A DNA stretch of 41,665 bases, taken from NCBI GenBank assembly GCA_017436865.1, contig JAFSCH010000105.1, positions 1 to 41,665 on the forward strand, in the 5' to 3' direction. The notes below the pieces were generated by a model. That model was not told the DNA's origin and did not search any database. It saw only the letters and a program-made list of their open reading frames with translations. Made by a program: the position numbers and the translations under genes. Source of the stretch: Lachnospiraceae bacterium. GTDB lineage: Bacteria; Bacillota; Clostridia; Lachnospirales; Lachnospiraceae. Shown here in pieces: positions 34,617 through 41,665 of this stretch; position 1 is the stretch's first letter, and every line of letters starts with the position of its first letter.

Positions 34617-35033
34617 TTATCGTTTATCCAAGAAACGCATTTTACTGCTATGATCTGTTTGCTTCTTAGGTGCCGAAGTTACAACCACCTTTGGTTTTTC
34701 AATAACACTGGAAAGATTCTTCGCCATAGCTCCTTTACATTTTTCACAGTATTTTCCTGCACGAATCATGACTCCACACTTCTCACAAGGAAGTTTAATC
34801 GGAGAATCTTCCGTAAACTCAAGGCGTTCTTCTCGTATCCATTGCTGAATCTGAGCTGTTTCCACTTCACATTCCGCCGAAACTTCTCGGATATCTGCAC
34901 GAGGATTTTCACGAATATATTTCTTTACTGTCTGAAAAACTTCTTCATTTTTTTCTCTACATCCCTGACAAATAGGTAAACCAGAAATATAGTTAAACAA
35001 TTTCCCACATTTTTTGCAGTTTCTTACGTTCAT
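34617..35033 (-). CDS. YvyF-like flagellar operon zinc protein
   Basis: A 138-residue cytoplasmic protein with a four-cysteine N-terminal site (CKKCGKLF...CQGC), a helix-turn-helix-like middle (ADIREVSAECEVETAQIQQWIREERLEF) and a second four-cysteine site (CEKCG...CEKC). The layout is that of the TIGR03826/YvyF group encoded beside comF and flgM in Bacillus. I chose the ATG at 35033 (MNVRNCKKCG) because GGAGGG lies 6 bases upstream. An earlier in-frame ATG would put that site inside the gene. It follows comF, as in Bacillus. The molecular role is not established. Confidence 0.85.
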   Translation of the reverse strand: MNVRNCKKCGKLFNYISGLPICQGCREKNEEVFQTVKKYIRENPRADIREVSAECEVETAQIQQWIREERLEFTEDSPIKLPCEKCGVMIRAGKYCEKCKGAMAKNLSSVIEKPKVVVTSAPKKQTDHSSKMRFLDKR

Positions 35034-35046
35034 AAAATTCCCTCCA

Positions 35047-35769
35047 TTACATTCCCTCACCGATGCAAAGGGTCAAATAATAAACCTTCCCCACACCATG
35101 CTGCCTTAATTCCCTTGCAACAGCATCTATTGTACTGCCCGTGGTATAAATATCATCCACAACGATAGTTTTATTTAATTTTACAACATCTGAATGGATA
35201 AGAAAAGCCTTTTTCAAATTATTTTGTCTTTCTTGTACATTCAATTCTTTTTGAGGAACTGTATTCCTTACTCTGGTTACCAATTTACTATAACATGGTA
35301 TTCCTGTAAGCTTTGACAATTCCTTTGCAAGCAACTCCGCCTGATTATATCCACGTCTTGTTTTACGGCTTACATGAAGCGGAACCGGAATCAATGCATC
35401 TGCACCAATTCTTTCTATTTCCCCTGCAAGATTTTCAATCATATCTTTTGCATAGTATTTTGCATATTCACTCCGTTTACTATACTTAAACCGATAAACA
35501 CTACTTTTCATACTTTGATAATCATATAGCGCAAACCCGTATTCATATTCATGTTTTCTTTTCTCACAATCCTTGCAAAACATTGCATTCTCATCCTGCA
35601 TCTGCTTACCACATTTACGGCATCTTGGTTCTTTAATATATTTTATCTTTCTATAACACTCATTACACGCAAGCCCCTGACCCATCGGAACAATATCATC
35701 ACACACAGGGCAACGCCTTGGATAAACAAGATTTACTATTTTTTCTATATACCTGCTGCAATTTCGCAT
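35047..35769 (-). CDS. comF: ComF family protein (phosphoribosyltransferase-like)
   Basis: A 240-residue protein. The N-terminal zinc-binding region has CPVCD, CNEC, CRKCGKQM and CKDCE (about residues 19-68). The C-terminal phosphoribosyltransferase fold has the PRPP-binding motif VVDDIYTTGSTIDAV near 203-217, and RGYNQAELLAKEL near 143. ComFC-type proteins act in DNA uptake and transformation, apparently with ComFA. ComFA is not in this window. The start overlaps the end of recD2 by 25 bases. Confidence 0.95.
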   Translation of the reverse strand: MRNCSRYIEKIVNLVYPRRCPVCDDIVPMGQGLACNECYRKIKYIKEPRCRKCGKQMQDENAMFCKDCEKRKHEYEYGFALYDYQSMKSSVYRFKYSKRSEYAKYYAKDMIENLAGEIERIGADALIPVPLHVSRKTRRGYNQAELLAKELSKLTGIPCYSKLVTRVRNTVPQKELNVQERQNNLKKAFLIHSDVVKLNKTIVVDDIYTTGSTIDAVARELRQHGVGKVYYLTLCIGEGM

Positions 35770-37985
35770 ATTCTCGCCTTCAATCCCGTATATCGTTTCT
35801 GCTCATTTTCATTTGCAATCATCTGCATAACCGTATCCTTGCTTCCAAGAATCGTCACACAACTTTTCGCTCTGGTAACTCCCGTGTACAACAAATTCCT
35901 ATTAAACAACATTCTAGGTCCTGTTAAAAGAGGCATAATAACAGCAGGATACTCACTTCCTTGCGATTTATGGATTGTAATTGCATAGGCAAGCTCTAGT
36001 TCATCCAAACCACCTAACGGATATGTCACCCTTCTGGCATCATCAAATTCTACTTGTACCGTTTTGGCTGTTTCATTAATTTCTTTTACAATTCCCACAT
36101 CGCCATTAAAAACGCCAAGTCCTCTGTCTATCGTAATTCCATACTTACTAACAACTTCCCATTCCAGTTGATAATTATTCTTCATCTGCATTACTTTATC
36201 GCCTTCACGCAAAACACCATCCCCATGAGAAATTTGTAATTTCTTATCTGAAGGTGGATTCAAATATTGTTGCAAAATCTGATTCAACATTTCCACCCCA
36301 AGTGCCCCTTTTCGCATAGGCGTAAGCACTTGAATATCATATATTCCAGCTTTCACAAATTTAGGAAGTTTTTCTGTAATCAACTGAATCATATGCTTGT
36401 AAATAACATTTACATTATCCCTTGCAAGAAAAAAGAAATCCATACTTTTATTATCAAGCGCAATCTGTTTTCCTTCATTAATCAAATGAGCATTGGTAAC
36501 AATATCACTCTCTCCCGCCTGACGGAAAATCTTCTCCAGCATCACACTCGCAAAACAATTACTTTCCATCAAGTCCTTCAACACTTGCCCAGGCCCAACA
36601 CTCGGCAGCTGATTTCGATCTCCCACAAGAATCAGTCTTGTACCCGGTGTAATAGCTTTTAAAAGCGCCTGAAACAAATAAATATCTACCATCGACATCT
36701 CATCTATAATAATCACATCAACCTCTAACGGATTCAATTCATTTCTTTCAAAGGTTGCATTTCTATCTTCTGATGCAGAGCCATTCAACTCCAACAAGCG
36801 ATGAATTGTTTTTGCCTCAAATCCTGTTGCTTCCGTCATACGTTTCGCTGCTCTTCCTGTAGGTGCTGCAAGAAAAATATCACAACCTTCCTCTTCAAAA
36901 TAACGTATCATCATATTAATCGTTGTGGTTTTTCCAGTTCCCGGTCCTCCGGACAAAATAAAGATTCCATTTTCTATGGCATCCATAACTGCTTTGCGTT
37001 GCAATTCATCAAGCTCCATTTGGTTGACTTCTTCCAATTTTTTCAACTTTTTTTCCAGCCTATCACGCTCTACTTTTGTAAGACGCTCTGCATCCCCAAA
37101 TGCTTCCTGCAACTCATGAAGAATTCTTGCACAATTTAGTTCCGCATAAAAATTCGGCATACTATAAATGCACTTTTCACCATTTTGTTCTTTCATAACA
37201 AGTTTTTTATCCATTGCAAGATTTGCTATCTGCGGTTCTATCTGTTGTTCTGTAAGCTCCAGCATCATAGCTGCTTTGGATAGCAAAAGCGATTCAGGAA
37301 GATACACATTTCCTTCTGCCCCCGCCTGCATAAGAGTATATAGTATGCCACTTCGAATACGATAATCCGAATCTGTATGTATTCCTATTTTACTCGCAAT
37401 CTCATCAGCAATACGAAATCCAACACCCGAAATATCTTCCGCCAGCTGATACGGATTCTCTTGCATTACCTTATACAACCTCATCCCATATTGATTGTAT
37501 ATCTTCAACGCAAGGGTATTAGAAATACCATATTTTTGTAAAAAAAGCATTGCTTCTCTGACATCTCTTTTTTCTTCTACCTGTGCTGCAATTTCTCTAG
37601 CAATTCTCTCGCTAATACCTTTTACCTCAACCAGGCGTTCAGGTTCTTCCTCTATGATTCGAAATGTATCATTTCCAAATTTTTTAACAATCCTTGCAGC
37701 CAGCGCAGCTCCAATCCCTTTAATCGCACCTGATGCAAGATATCTTTCAACTGCTACCGCATCCTCTGGAGGCACTACCACATAATGATCCACCTTAAAC
37801 TGCATTCCATACACTGCATGTTCTATATATTCACCATGCACCTCTATGCATTCACCCTCATCAAGCCTTGTAAAAGTGCCCGTACAGGTAATTTCACTCT
37901 CATCAGACATGAGATTGATAACTCCATAACCATTGGCCGGATTCTTATATATAATATGCTCCACGAAGCCCTTTATTGTCTCCAA
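35745..37985 (-). CDS. recD2: RecD2 family ATP-dependent DNA helicase
   Basis: A 5'-3' helicase of superfamily 1B, about 746 residues. The order is an N-terminal OB-like domain (YVEHIIY-type start), helix-hairpin-helix repeats (GIGAALAARIVKKFG and GVGFRIADEIASKIG), Walker A GGPGTGKTT (about 346-354), the IIDEMSMVD Walker B, GDRNQLPSVGPG, and the C-terminal AITIHKSQGSE and YTGVTRAK motifs. I chose TTG at 37985 (METIKGFVEH) because GGAGGGAG lies 5 bases upstream and family members start there. The upstream ATG at 38036 has no such site and adds 17 unrelated residues. It works in DNA repair without RecBC. Confidence 0.93.
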   Translation of the reverse strand: METIKGFVEHIIYKNPANGYGVINLMSDESEITCTGTFTRLDEGECIEVHGEYIEHAVYGMQFKVDHYVVVPPEDAVAVERYLASGAIKGIGAALAARIVKKFGNDTFRIIEEEPERLVEVKGISERIAREIAAQVEEKRDVREAMLFLQKYGISNTLALKIYNQYGMRLYKVMQENPYQLAEDISGVGFRIADEIASKIGIHTDSDYRIRSGILYTLMQAGAEGNVYLPESLLLSKAAMMLELTEQQIEPQIANLAMDKKLVMKEQNGEKCIYSMPNFYAELNCARILHELQEAFGDAERLTKVERDRLEKKLKKLEEVNQMELDELQRKAVMDAIENGIFILSGGPGTGKTTTINMMIRYFEEEGCDIFLAAPTGRAAKRMTEATGFEAKTIHRLLELNGSASEDRNATFERNELNPLEVDVIIIDEMSMVDIYLFQALLKAITPGTRLILVGDRNQLPSVGPGQVLKDLMESNCFASVMLEKIFRQAGESDIVTNAHLINEGKQIALDNKSMDFFFLARDNVNVIYKHMIQLITEKLPKFVKAGIYDIQVLTPMRKGALGVEMLNQILQQYLNPPSDKKLQISHGDGVLREGDKVMQMKNNYQLEWEVVSKYGITIDRGLGVFNGDVGIVKEINETAKTVQVEFDDARRVTYPLGGLDELELAYAITIHKSQGSEYPAVIMPLLTGPRMLFNRNLLYTGVTRAKSCVTILGSKDTVMQMIANENEQKRYTGLKARICEIAAGI

Positions 37986-38052
37986 AGTATCTCCCTCCGA
38001 ATTTATCCTATCCTCTATCATAGCAAGGAAGTACAAGAAATACCATTCAAAA

Positions 38053-38058
38053 ATTATA
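38053..38058 (-). promoter_or_regulatory. Possible -10 box for recD2
   Basis: A perfect TATAAT on the minus strand lies between the upstream terminator and the recD2 start. No good -35 box is at the right distance (TAAATT at 17 bases), so this is a weak call. Confidence 0.3.
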
Positions 38059-38089
38059 AAATATTCTTAAATTCAAATTTAACCAAAAC

Positions 38090-38119
38090 AAAAACCCAGC
38101 CACTAAAGTGTAGCTGGGT
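38090..38119 (-). terminator. Rho-independent terminator of the mbl-flagellar operon
   Basis: ACCCAGC (38094-38100) and GCTGGGT (38113-38119) form a stem followed on the minus strand by a T run. The stop codon of the FlgJ-like gene lies in the loop, so the last codons are part of the terminator. Confidence 0.85.
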
Positions 38120-38480
38120 CAATTGCACTATATTGTCTTTTCATCTGTTCATATAAGGTCTGGGCAATTCCAAGACAATTCTGTTCCGTTGCCTGCGCGG
38201 TCAACTCCTGAACAGCAGTATCTTTAAAATAATCTACCATTTTTGCTGCATATCCATTTTCTTCCTCGTCAGAAAAATCAGTTGCTGTTTTCATCATCGC
38301 ATCAAAAACCTGCTCTATGAAATATGCCTCAAACTCTTTGCATACATCCATCAACTCTTCATCCGATGCATTCACGCAAGCATCTGTATCAAGTTTTGAT
38401 TCCAGCGCCGAAGTCTTTCCGCTTGTTGCTGAATTCATAAGATAATCAGAATACGATGAACCCATTCCATTTATTTCCAT
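38103..38480 (-). CDS. FlgJ-like rod-binding protein (no muramidase domain)
   Basis: A 125-residue protein matching the N-terminal rod-capping domain of FlgJ: DEELMDVCKEFEAYFIEQVFDAMMKTA, then YAAKMVDYFKDTAVQELTAQATEQNCLGIAQTLYEQM. The C-terminal muramidase domain of enterobacterial FlgJ is absent, as is usual in many Firmicutes. I chose the ATG at 38480 because GGAGGT lies 7 bases upstream. It is the last gene of the mbl-flhO-flhP unit and should help assemble the flagellar rod. Confidence 0.85.
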   Translation of the reverse strand: MEINGMGSSYSDYLMNSATSGKTSALESKLDTDACVNASDEELMDVCKEFEAYFIEQVFDAMMKTATDFSDEEENGYAAKMVDYFKDTAVQELTAQATEQNCLGIAQTLYEQMKRQYSAIDPATL

Positions 38481-38522
38481 AAGCACTACCTCCAAGTCTG
38501 TAAAATCAAATTTCTACATTTC

Positions 38523-39338
38523 CTATCTCTTCAACTGATTTGCCTGCTGCAGCATCTCATCTGAAGTTGTAATCACCTTGGAGTTCATTTCATAAGCTCT
38601 TTGTGCCACAATCAGATTAACCATTTCATCCGCAATCTGTACATTCGAACCTTCTAAGTAGCCCTGTTTCAAGCCACTCTTGGTAAGATTATCATTATCT
38701 GCTTCGCTTAACGCTTCACCACTAGCTGGTGTTATTTCATATAAACTATCACCAATCTTACTTAAACCTGCCGGATTACTAACCTGCCAAAGACCAATTG
38801 TCATATCTAAACTTTCATAAGTACCTTTTTCGTTCGGATAGAAAAGAGTACCTTCTTTACTTACAGTAAGCTTATCCACCACCATGTCCTCTTCCAGTAC
38901 AATCGGCTCACCTTCTGTGCTTAGTACAGGAAGTCCATCTGATGTTGTTAGGGTCAAACCTTCTTCACCAATTGCAAACACAAAATGTCCATTTCTAGTA
39001 TAATATGTATTCCCATCGGCGCCCTGAATACCAAACATTCCCTGTCCATCAATCGCAAAATTTGCAGGACCTGCCTGTTCTAAAAAGCTACCCTGTGTAA
39101 AAATAGAAGTAATGGATGAATTTCTAACTCCAAGACCAACTTCTGCCCCAATTGGTTTATTTTCACCATTTGCAGTTGTTGTCTTTGTCTGTATCGTCTG
39201 ATACAAAAGAGACTTAAACTCCATTGCCTCTGCCTTGTATCCGGTTGTATTTACATTTGCAAGATTATTTGAAATATTATCAACATTTAACTGCTGTGCA
39301 ATCATACCTGTTGCACCAGTCCATAAAGATCTTACCAT
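38523..39338 (-). CDS. flhP: Flagellar rod/hook-basal body protein (FlgG/FlhP type)
   Basis: A 271-residue FlgG-family protein. The conserved N-terminal helix region is MVRSLWTGATGM...NNLANVNTTGYKAE, the middle domain contains GPANFAIDGQGMFGI, and the C-terminal segment is GSNVQIADEMVNLIVAQRAYEMNSKVI followed by ADEMLQQANQLKR in the form SDEMLQQANQLKR. These ends build the coiled-coil rod. The order mbl, then two FlgG-like genes, matches mbl-flhO-flhP of Bacillus. The symbol is chosen by synteny; by sequence alone it could equally be called FlgG. Confidence 0.85.
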   Translation of the reverse strand: MVRSLWTGATGMIAQQLNVDNISNNLANVNTTGYKAEAMEFKSLLYQTIQTKTTTANGENKPIGAEVGLGVRNSSITSIFTQGSFLEQAGPANFAIDGQGMFGIQGADGNTYYTRNGHFVFAIGEEGLTLTTSDGLPVLSTEGEPIVLEEDMVVDKLTVSKEGTLFYPNEKGTYESLDMTIGLWQVSNPAGLSKIGDSLYEITPASGEALSEADNDNLTKSGLKQGYLEGSNVQIADEMVNLIVAQRAYEMNSKVITTSDEMLQQANQLKR

Positions 39339-39390
39339 AATTATTCCTCCTCACTATGTCCTTTTATCAAACTTAACGGGCATTTGCTCA

Positions 39391-40170
39391 TTAAATTCTA
39401 CCTATCTGATTCACGGATTTATCCAATGATTCATCATAGGTTGTAATCAGTTTCTGGTTCGCTTCATATTGTCTCTGAATGCTAATCATATTCACCATTT
39501 CAGTCACTACCGAAATATTTGACATTTCCACATATCCTTGATGAATACGGAAGTCTGTTGCATCATTCGCCACAGCACCTTCCTTCGCATCCCACATGCT
39601 TTCACCATAATGAGTTAGATAATTGGTATCTTCAAATTCTGTAATTTTTAATTTTGTCACAAGCACGTCATCCTGATAGATGCTTCCATCTTCCATGATT
39701 ACCGTATTACCTGCCGTAGTTGAGAGCTGAATCCTTCCATTCTCACCAAGTACATAATCACCATCCTTTGTTGTTAGATAGCCATCCTTAGTAAGCGTAA
39801 AATTACCAGCTCTTGTATATTTTGTAGAAGTCTCTCCAGCCTTATTGGTAAATTCAATATTAAAGAATCCATCACCGGAAAGTGCTAAATCATAGGTATT
39901 ACCTGTATCTCTGAGCGACCCCTGACTAAAGTCTGTATACGTTTCTCCTATTTTTACACCAAGACTCATATTACCTAATCGTTTTGGTGTGTTAGGATCC
40001 TCTGTAGTATCTTTGATTTTAACTGCCATTACTTCTGAATATGCCTGGCTTGTAGAACCTTCTTTTTTGAAACCTACGGTATCTGCATTAGCCAGATTGT
40101 TCGACATGATGTCCATTCTATACTGCTCATTCAGCATGCCAGTATAGGCTGTGTAAAGACCTCTAAGCAT
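39391..40170 (-). CDS. flhO: Flagellar rod/hook-basal body protein (FlgF/FlhO type)
   Basis: A 259-residue protein of the FlgF/FlgG family. The N-terminal region is MLRGLYTAYTGML...NNLANADTVGFKKE, the middle is LALSGDGFFNIE, and the C-terminal segment is QGYVEMSNISVVTEMVNMISIQRQYEANQKLI with SLDKSVNQIGRI at the end. It lies 41 bases after mbl and before the second rod gene. The name follows the Bacillus gene order. Confidence 0.85.
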   Translation of the reverse strand: MLRGLYTAYTGMLNEQYRMDIMSNNLANADTVGFKKEGSTSQAYSEVMAVKIKDTTEDPNTPKRLGNMSLGVKIGETYTDFSQGSLRDTGNTYDLALSGDGFFNIEFTNKAGETSTKYTRAGNFTLTKDGYLTTKDGDYVLGENGRIQLSTTAGNTVIMEDGSIYQDDVLVTKLKITEFEDTNYLTHYGESMWDAKEGAVANDATDFRIHQGYVEMSNISVVTEMVNMISIQRQYEANQKLITTYDESLDKSVNQIGRI

Positions 40171-40211
40171 ATGTTCCTCCTAATTGTCATCAATTAAGAG
40201 GCAGTCTGTAA

Positions 40212-41207
40212 TTAGATATCTTCCCTGTATCCTGCAAGAAATTCTACGTATTTACCTGTTCCTATCGCTACTGCTGTCATAGGATCTTCTGCTGTCATTG
40301 TATTGATTCCTGTTCTGGACTCTACCAAATCCTCCAGTCCACGAAGCAAACTACCACCACCGGTTAATACAATACCACGGTCTGCAATATCTGCTGCCAG
40401 CTCAGGTGGAGTTCTTTCCAAAACATTATGAATCGTATCAATAATCTGAGAAGTGGCCTCACGTAATGCTTCCTCTGTTTCCTCTGATGAAACACGAATT
40501 GTCTTAGGAAGACCTGTCACAAGGTTACGTCCTCTGACGTCCATGTAATCTACTTCTGCTCTCTTGAATGCTGACCCAATTTTGATTTTAATGTCTTCTG
40601 CTGTTCTCTCACCAATCAAAAGATTGTGCTTCTTTCTCATGTAACGGACGATTGCTTCATCAAAGTCATCGCCTGCAACCTTAATAGATGCGCTGACTAC
40701 AGTACCTCCAAGAGAAATGACAGCGATATCAGATGTACCACCTCCAATATCTACAATCATATTTCCACAAGGCTTGCTAATATCAATACCAGCACCAATT
40801 GCTGCTGCAATTGGCTCCTCGATAATAGAAACGTCTCTTGCTCCTGCCTGATAGGTAGCATCCTCTACTGCTTTCTTCTCTACTTCGGTTACACCACTAG
40901 GTACACATACTGCAATTCTTGGTTTGCGAAATGTTTTTCTTCCAAGAGCTTTCTGAATGAAATGCTTCATCATCTGTTCTGTAACCTTATAATCAGAAAT
41001 AACACCCTGACGAAGTGGTCTTACCGCTACGATGTTTCCAGGGGTTCTACCTAACATTAATCTCGCATCTTCTCCAATGGCTTTTATCTTCTCCGTATCT
41101 CTATCAAAGGCAACTACGGAAGGCTCTTTTAAAACAACTCCCTTTCCTCTGATGTAAACTAATATACTTGCTGTTCCAAGGTCTATTCCAATATCTGTAT
41201 ACTGCAT
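40212..41207 (-). CDS. mbl: MreB/Mbl actin-like cell-shape protein
   Basis: A 331-residue actin-family ATPase that forms membrane-bound filaments guiding side-wall synthesis. The phosphate-1 loop IGIDLGTASILVYIRGKG is near residues 7-24, the phosphate-2 region MIVDIGGGTSDIAVISLGG near 155-173, and the adenosine loop IVLTGGGSLLRGLEDLV near 284-300. The length is typical. Mbl rather than MreB is suggested by the two flagellar rod genes downstream; mreC and mreD are absent. Confidence 0.93.
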   Translation of the reverse strand: MQYTDIGIDLGTASILVYIRGKGVVLKEPSVVAFDRDTEKIKAIGEDARLMLGRTPGNIVAVRPLRQGVISDYKVTEQMMKHFIQKALGRKTFRKPRIAVCVPSGVTEVEKKAVEDATYQAGARDVSIIEEPIAAAIGAGIDISKPCGNMIVDIGGGTSDIAVISLGGTVVSASIKVAGDDFDEAIVRYMRKKHNLLIGERTAEDIKIKIGSAFKRAEVDYMDVRGRNLVTGLPKTIRVSSEETEEALREATSQIIDTIHNVLERTPPELAADIADRGIVLTGGGSLLRGLEDLVESRTGINTMTAEDPMTAVAIGTGKYVEFLAGYREDI

Positions 41208-41280
41208 TACTTTTTCTGCCCCTTTCTAATGGTTATCTATCTTCATTATACCCAATGATATCACTTTAACATACTAGGCC

Positions 41281-41308
41281 ATTATAACCTAATCTAACCA
41301 TTTTTCAA
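41281..41308 (-). promoter_or_regulatory. Sigma-A promoter upstream of mbl
   Basis: TTGAAA (41303-41308) and a perfect TATAAT (41281-41286) on the minus strand are spaced by 16 bases, about 75 bases before the mbl ATG. A second TATAAT (41245-41250) has no clear -35 box. Confidence 0.6.
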
Positions 41309-41349
41309 AGGGGTTTCATACTTTTTTTATAAGAAATACCCTAAGAACT

Positions 41350-41378
41350 CCGATATTGCCATCTGTTAACTATATCGG
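41350..41378. repeat. Inverted repeat overlapping sigma-28-like box
   Basis: CCGATAT (41350-41356) and ATATCGG (41372-41378) are perfect 7-bp arms. The right arm coincides with the -10 box of the sigma-28-like promoter, so a protein bound here could control it. Confidence 0.5.
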
Positions 41379-41399
41379 TCGCTTTTACATAATACTTTA
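41372..41399 (-). promoter_or_regulatory. Sigma-28 (sigma-D)-like flagellar promoter
   Basis: On the minus strand, TAAA (41396-41399, in the context TAAAGTAT) and ACCGATAT (41372-41379) are separated by 16 bases. The sigma-D consensus is TAAA, then 14-16 bases, then GCCGATAT, so only one base of the -10 box differs. It lies upstream of mbl and the rod genes. Confidence 0.6.
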
Positions 41400-41420
41400 G
41401 CTTTTTTCGAAATATTATGT
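41387..41420. repeat. AT-rich inverted repeat upstream of mbl
   Basis: Perfect 8-bp arms ACATAATA (41387-41394) and TATTATGT (41413-41420), flanking the -35 side of the sigma-28-like promoter. It may be an operator. The rest of the 410-base gap 41208-41617 holds the promoters and hairpins listed separately. Confidence 0.4.
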
Positions 41421-41532
41421 AAATATATTATATAATCTGACAATTGTTTTGTAAACCAGTTAATTTGTGATTTTTTTACAAATTTATGCAACAGCATTTT
41501 CCTTTCGAAGAACTTTCCTATGGAATAAAAAT

Positions 41533-41547
41533 AGTGTCTTCGACACT
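41533..41547. repeat. Small hairpin near right edge
   Basis: AGTGTC-TTC-GACACT is a perfect stem of six pairs with a three-base loop, like the GAA-loop hairpin at 4258-4272. It lies 12 bases after a 14-base sequence (41508-41521, AAGAACTTTCCTAT) that also occurs at 4325-4338. Confidence 0.5.
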
Positions 41548-41559
41548 TCAGCTCCCCTG

Positions 41560-41590
41560 CCCCTCAATCTTTGAGGGGTAGGTTTTTCTT
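41560..41590 (+). terminator. Terminator-like hairpin before edge gene
   Basis: CCCCTCA (41560-41566) and TGAGGGG (41572-41578) close a five-base loop and are followed on the plus strand by a T run. No plus-strand gene lies upstream, so it may insulate the following gene from outside transcription or form the end of an insertion sequence. Confidence 0.6.
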
Positions 41591-41617
41591 TTGCCTTTTT
41601 TGTTCTATAATTATTTC

Positions 41618-41665
41618 ATGAACATACTACAAGAAATATTCAAAGATAATTACGAACAAATGATT
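41618..41665 (+). CDS. Start of a possible IS91-like transposase (cut by window edge)
   Basis: Sixteen codons from an ATG at 41618 run to the window edge, reading MNILQEIFKDNYEQMI. The LQxIFxDxY pattern resembles what I recall of the opening of IS91/IS1294-type transposases in Clostridia, where a zinc-binding domain follows. A TATAAT lies at 41606-41611, too close to the ATG to be its -10 in a usual leader, and no ribosome binding site is clear. With so few residues the call is tentative. Confidence 0.4.
   Translation, partial: MNILQEIFKDNYEQMI

Noticed and set aside
37986-38036. ATG start for recD2 at 38036
   Set aside because: It has no ribosome binding site and adds residues absent from the family. 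The TTG at 37985 has a strong site and gives the standard RecD2 opening.
41539-41545. Exact TTCGACA (0A box complement) near the right edge
   Set aside because: A seven-base match is expected by chance several times in a window of this size, and here it is part of a hairpin.
1-41665. CRISPR arrays, tRNA or rRNA genes
   Set aside because: No regularly spaced direct repeats and no recognisable tRNA or rRNA sequences were seen on reading the gaps. This was not computed.

Overview
This window looks like part of the chromosome of a flagellated, endospore-lineage Clostridia, most likely Lachnospiraceae. The evidence is the low G+C, an mbl-flhO-flhP-type gene order, comF next to a YvyF-like flagellar gene, cdaA-cdaR-glmM, and a Spo0A-type DNA-binding domain. 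Genus and species cannot be set from the sequence alone. Apart from one small gene (26085-26540) and a gene start cut by the right edge, every gene is on the minus strand, so transcription runs from high to low coordinates.

Right part (about 26.5-41.6 kb, housekeeping). An actin-like cell-shape gene (mbl) is followed by two flagellar rod/hook-type genes and a FlgJ-like rod gene. Both sigma-28-like and sigma-A-like promoters lie upstream of mbl, and a terminator lies after the FlgJ-like gene. Next come recD2 (with a TTG start), comF, a YvyF-like zinc protein, two membrane proteins of unknown function, cdaA, cdaR and glmM (c-di-AMP and cell-wall precursor module), HPr, leuA and rfbD. A YuiD-like membrane protein converges on rfbD, and a 19-bp-arm palindrome is shared by their ends.

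Middle part (about 6.8-25.9 kb, polysaccharide operon). A good sigma-A promoter flanked by palindromes drives gmd and fcl (GDP-L-fucose), a stand-alone Spo0A C-terminal domain, seven glycosyltransferases plus a GT52-like sialyltransferase homologue, a polyprenyl-phosphate sugar transferase, a Wzz-like chain-length protein fused to a degenerate kinase-like domain, an EpsG-like polymerase, a PglK-like ABC flippase, and an MBOAT/SGNH O-acyl transfer pair. No canonical Wzx flippase is present.

Left part (about 0.1-6.8 kb, pseudaminic acid operon). A separate sigma-A promoter drives pseB, pseC, pseF, pseI and pseH, then a small formyltransferase homologue and a PIG-L deacetylase. PseG is not in the window. 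The gaps between these genes are packed with perfect hairpins, some with nearly identical loops, and one gap holds a terminator. Together the two operons suggest a surface glycan, or glycosylated flagella, carrying a possibly N-formylated pseudaminic acid, with the GT52-like protein as candidate transferase.

The two most notable items are the receiver-less Spo0A domain inside the glycan operon and the hairpin arrays in the pse operon.
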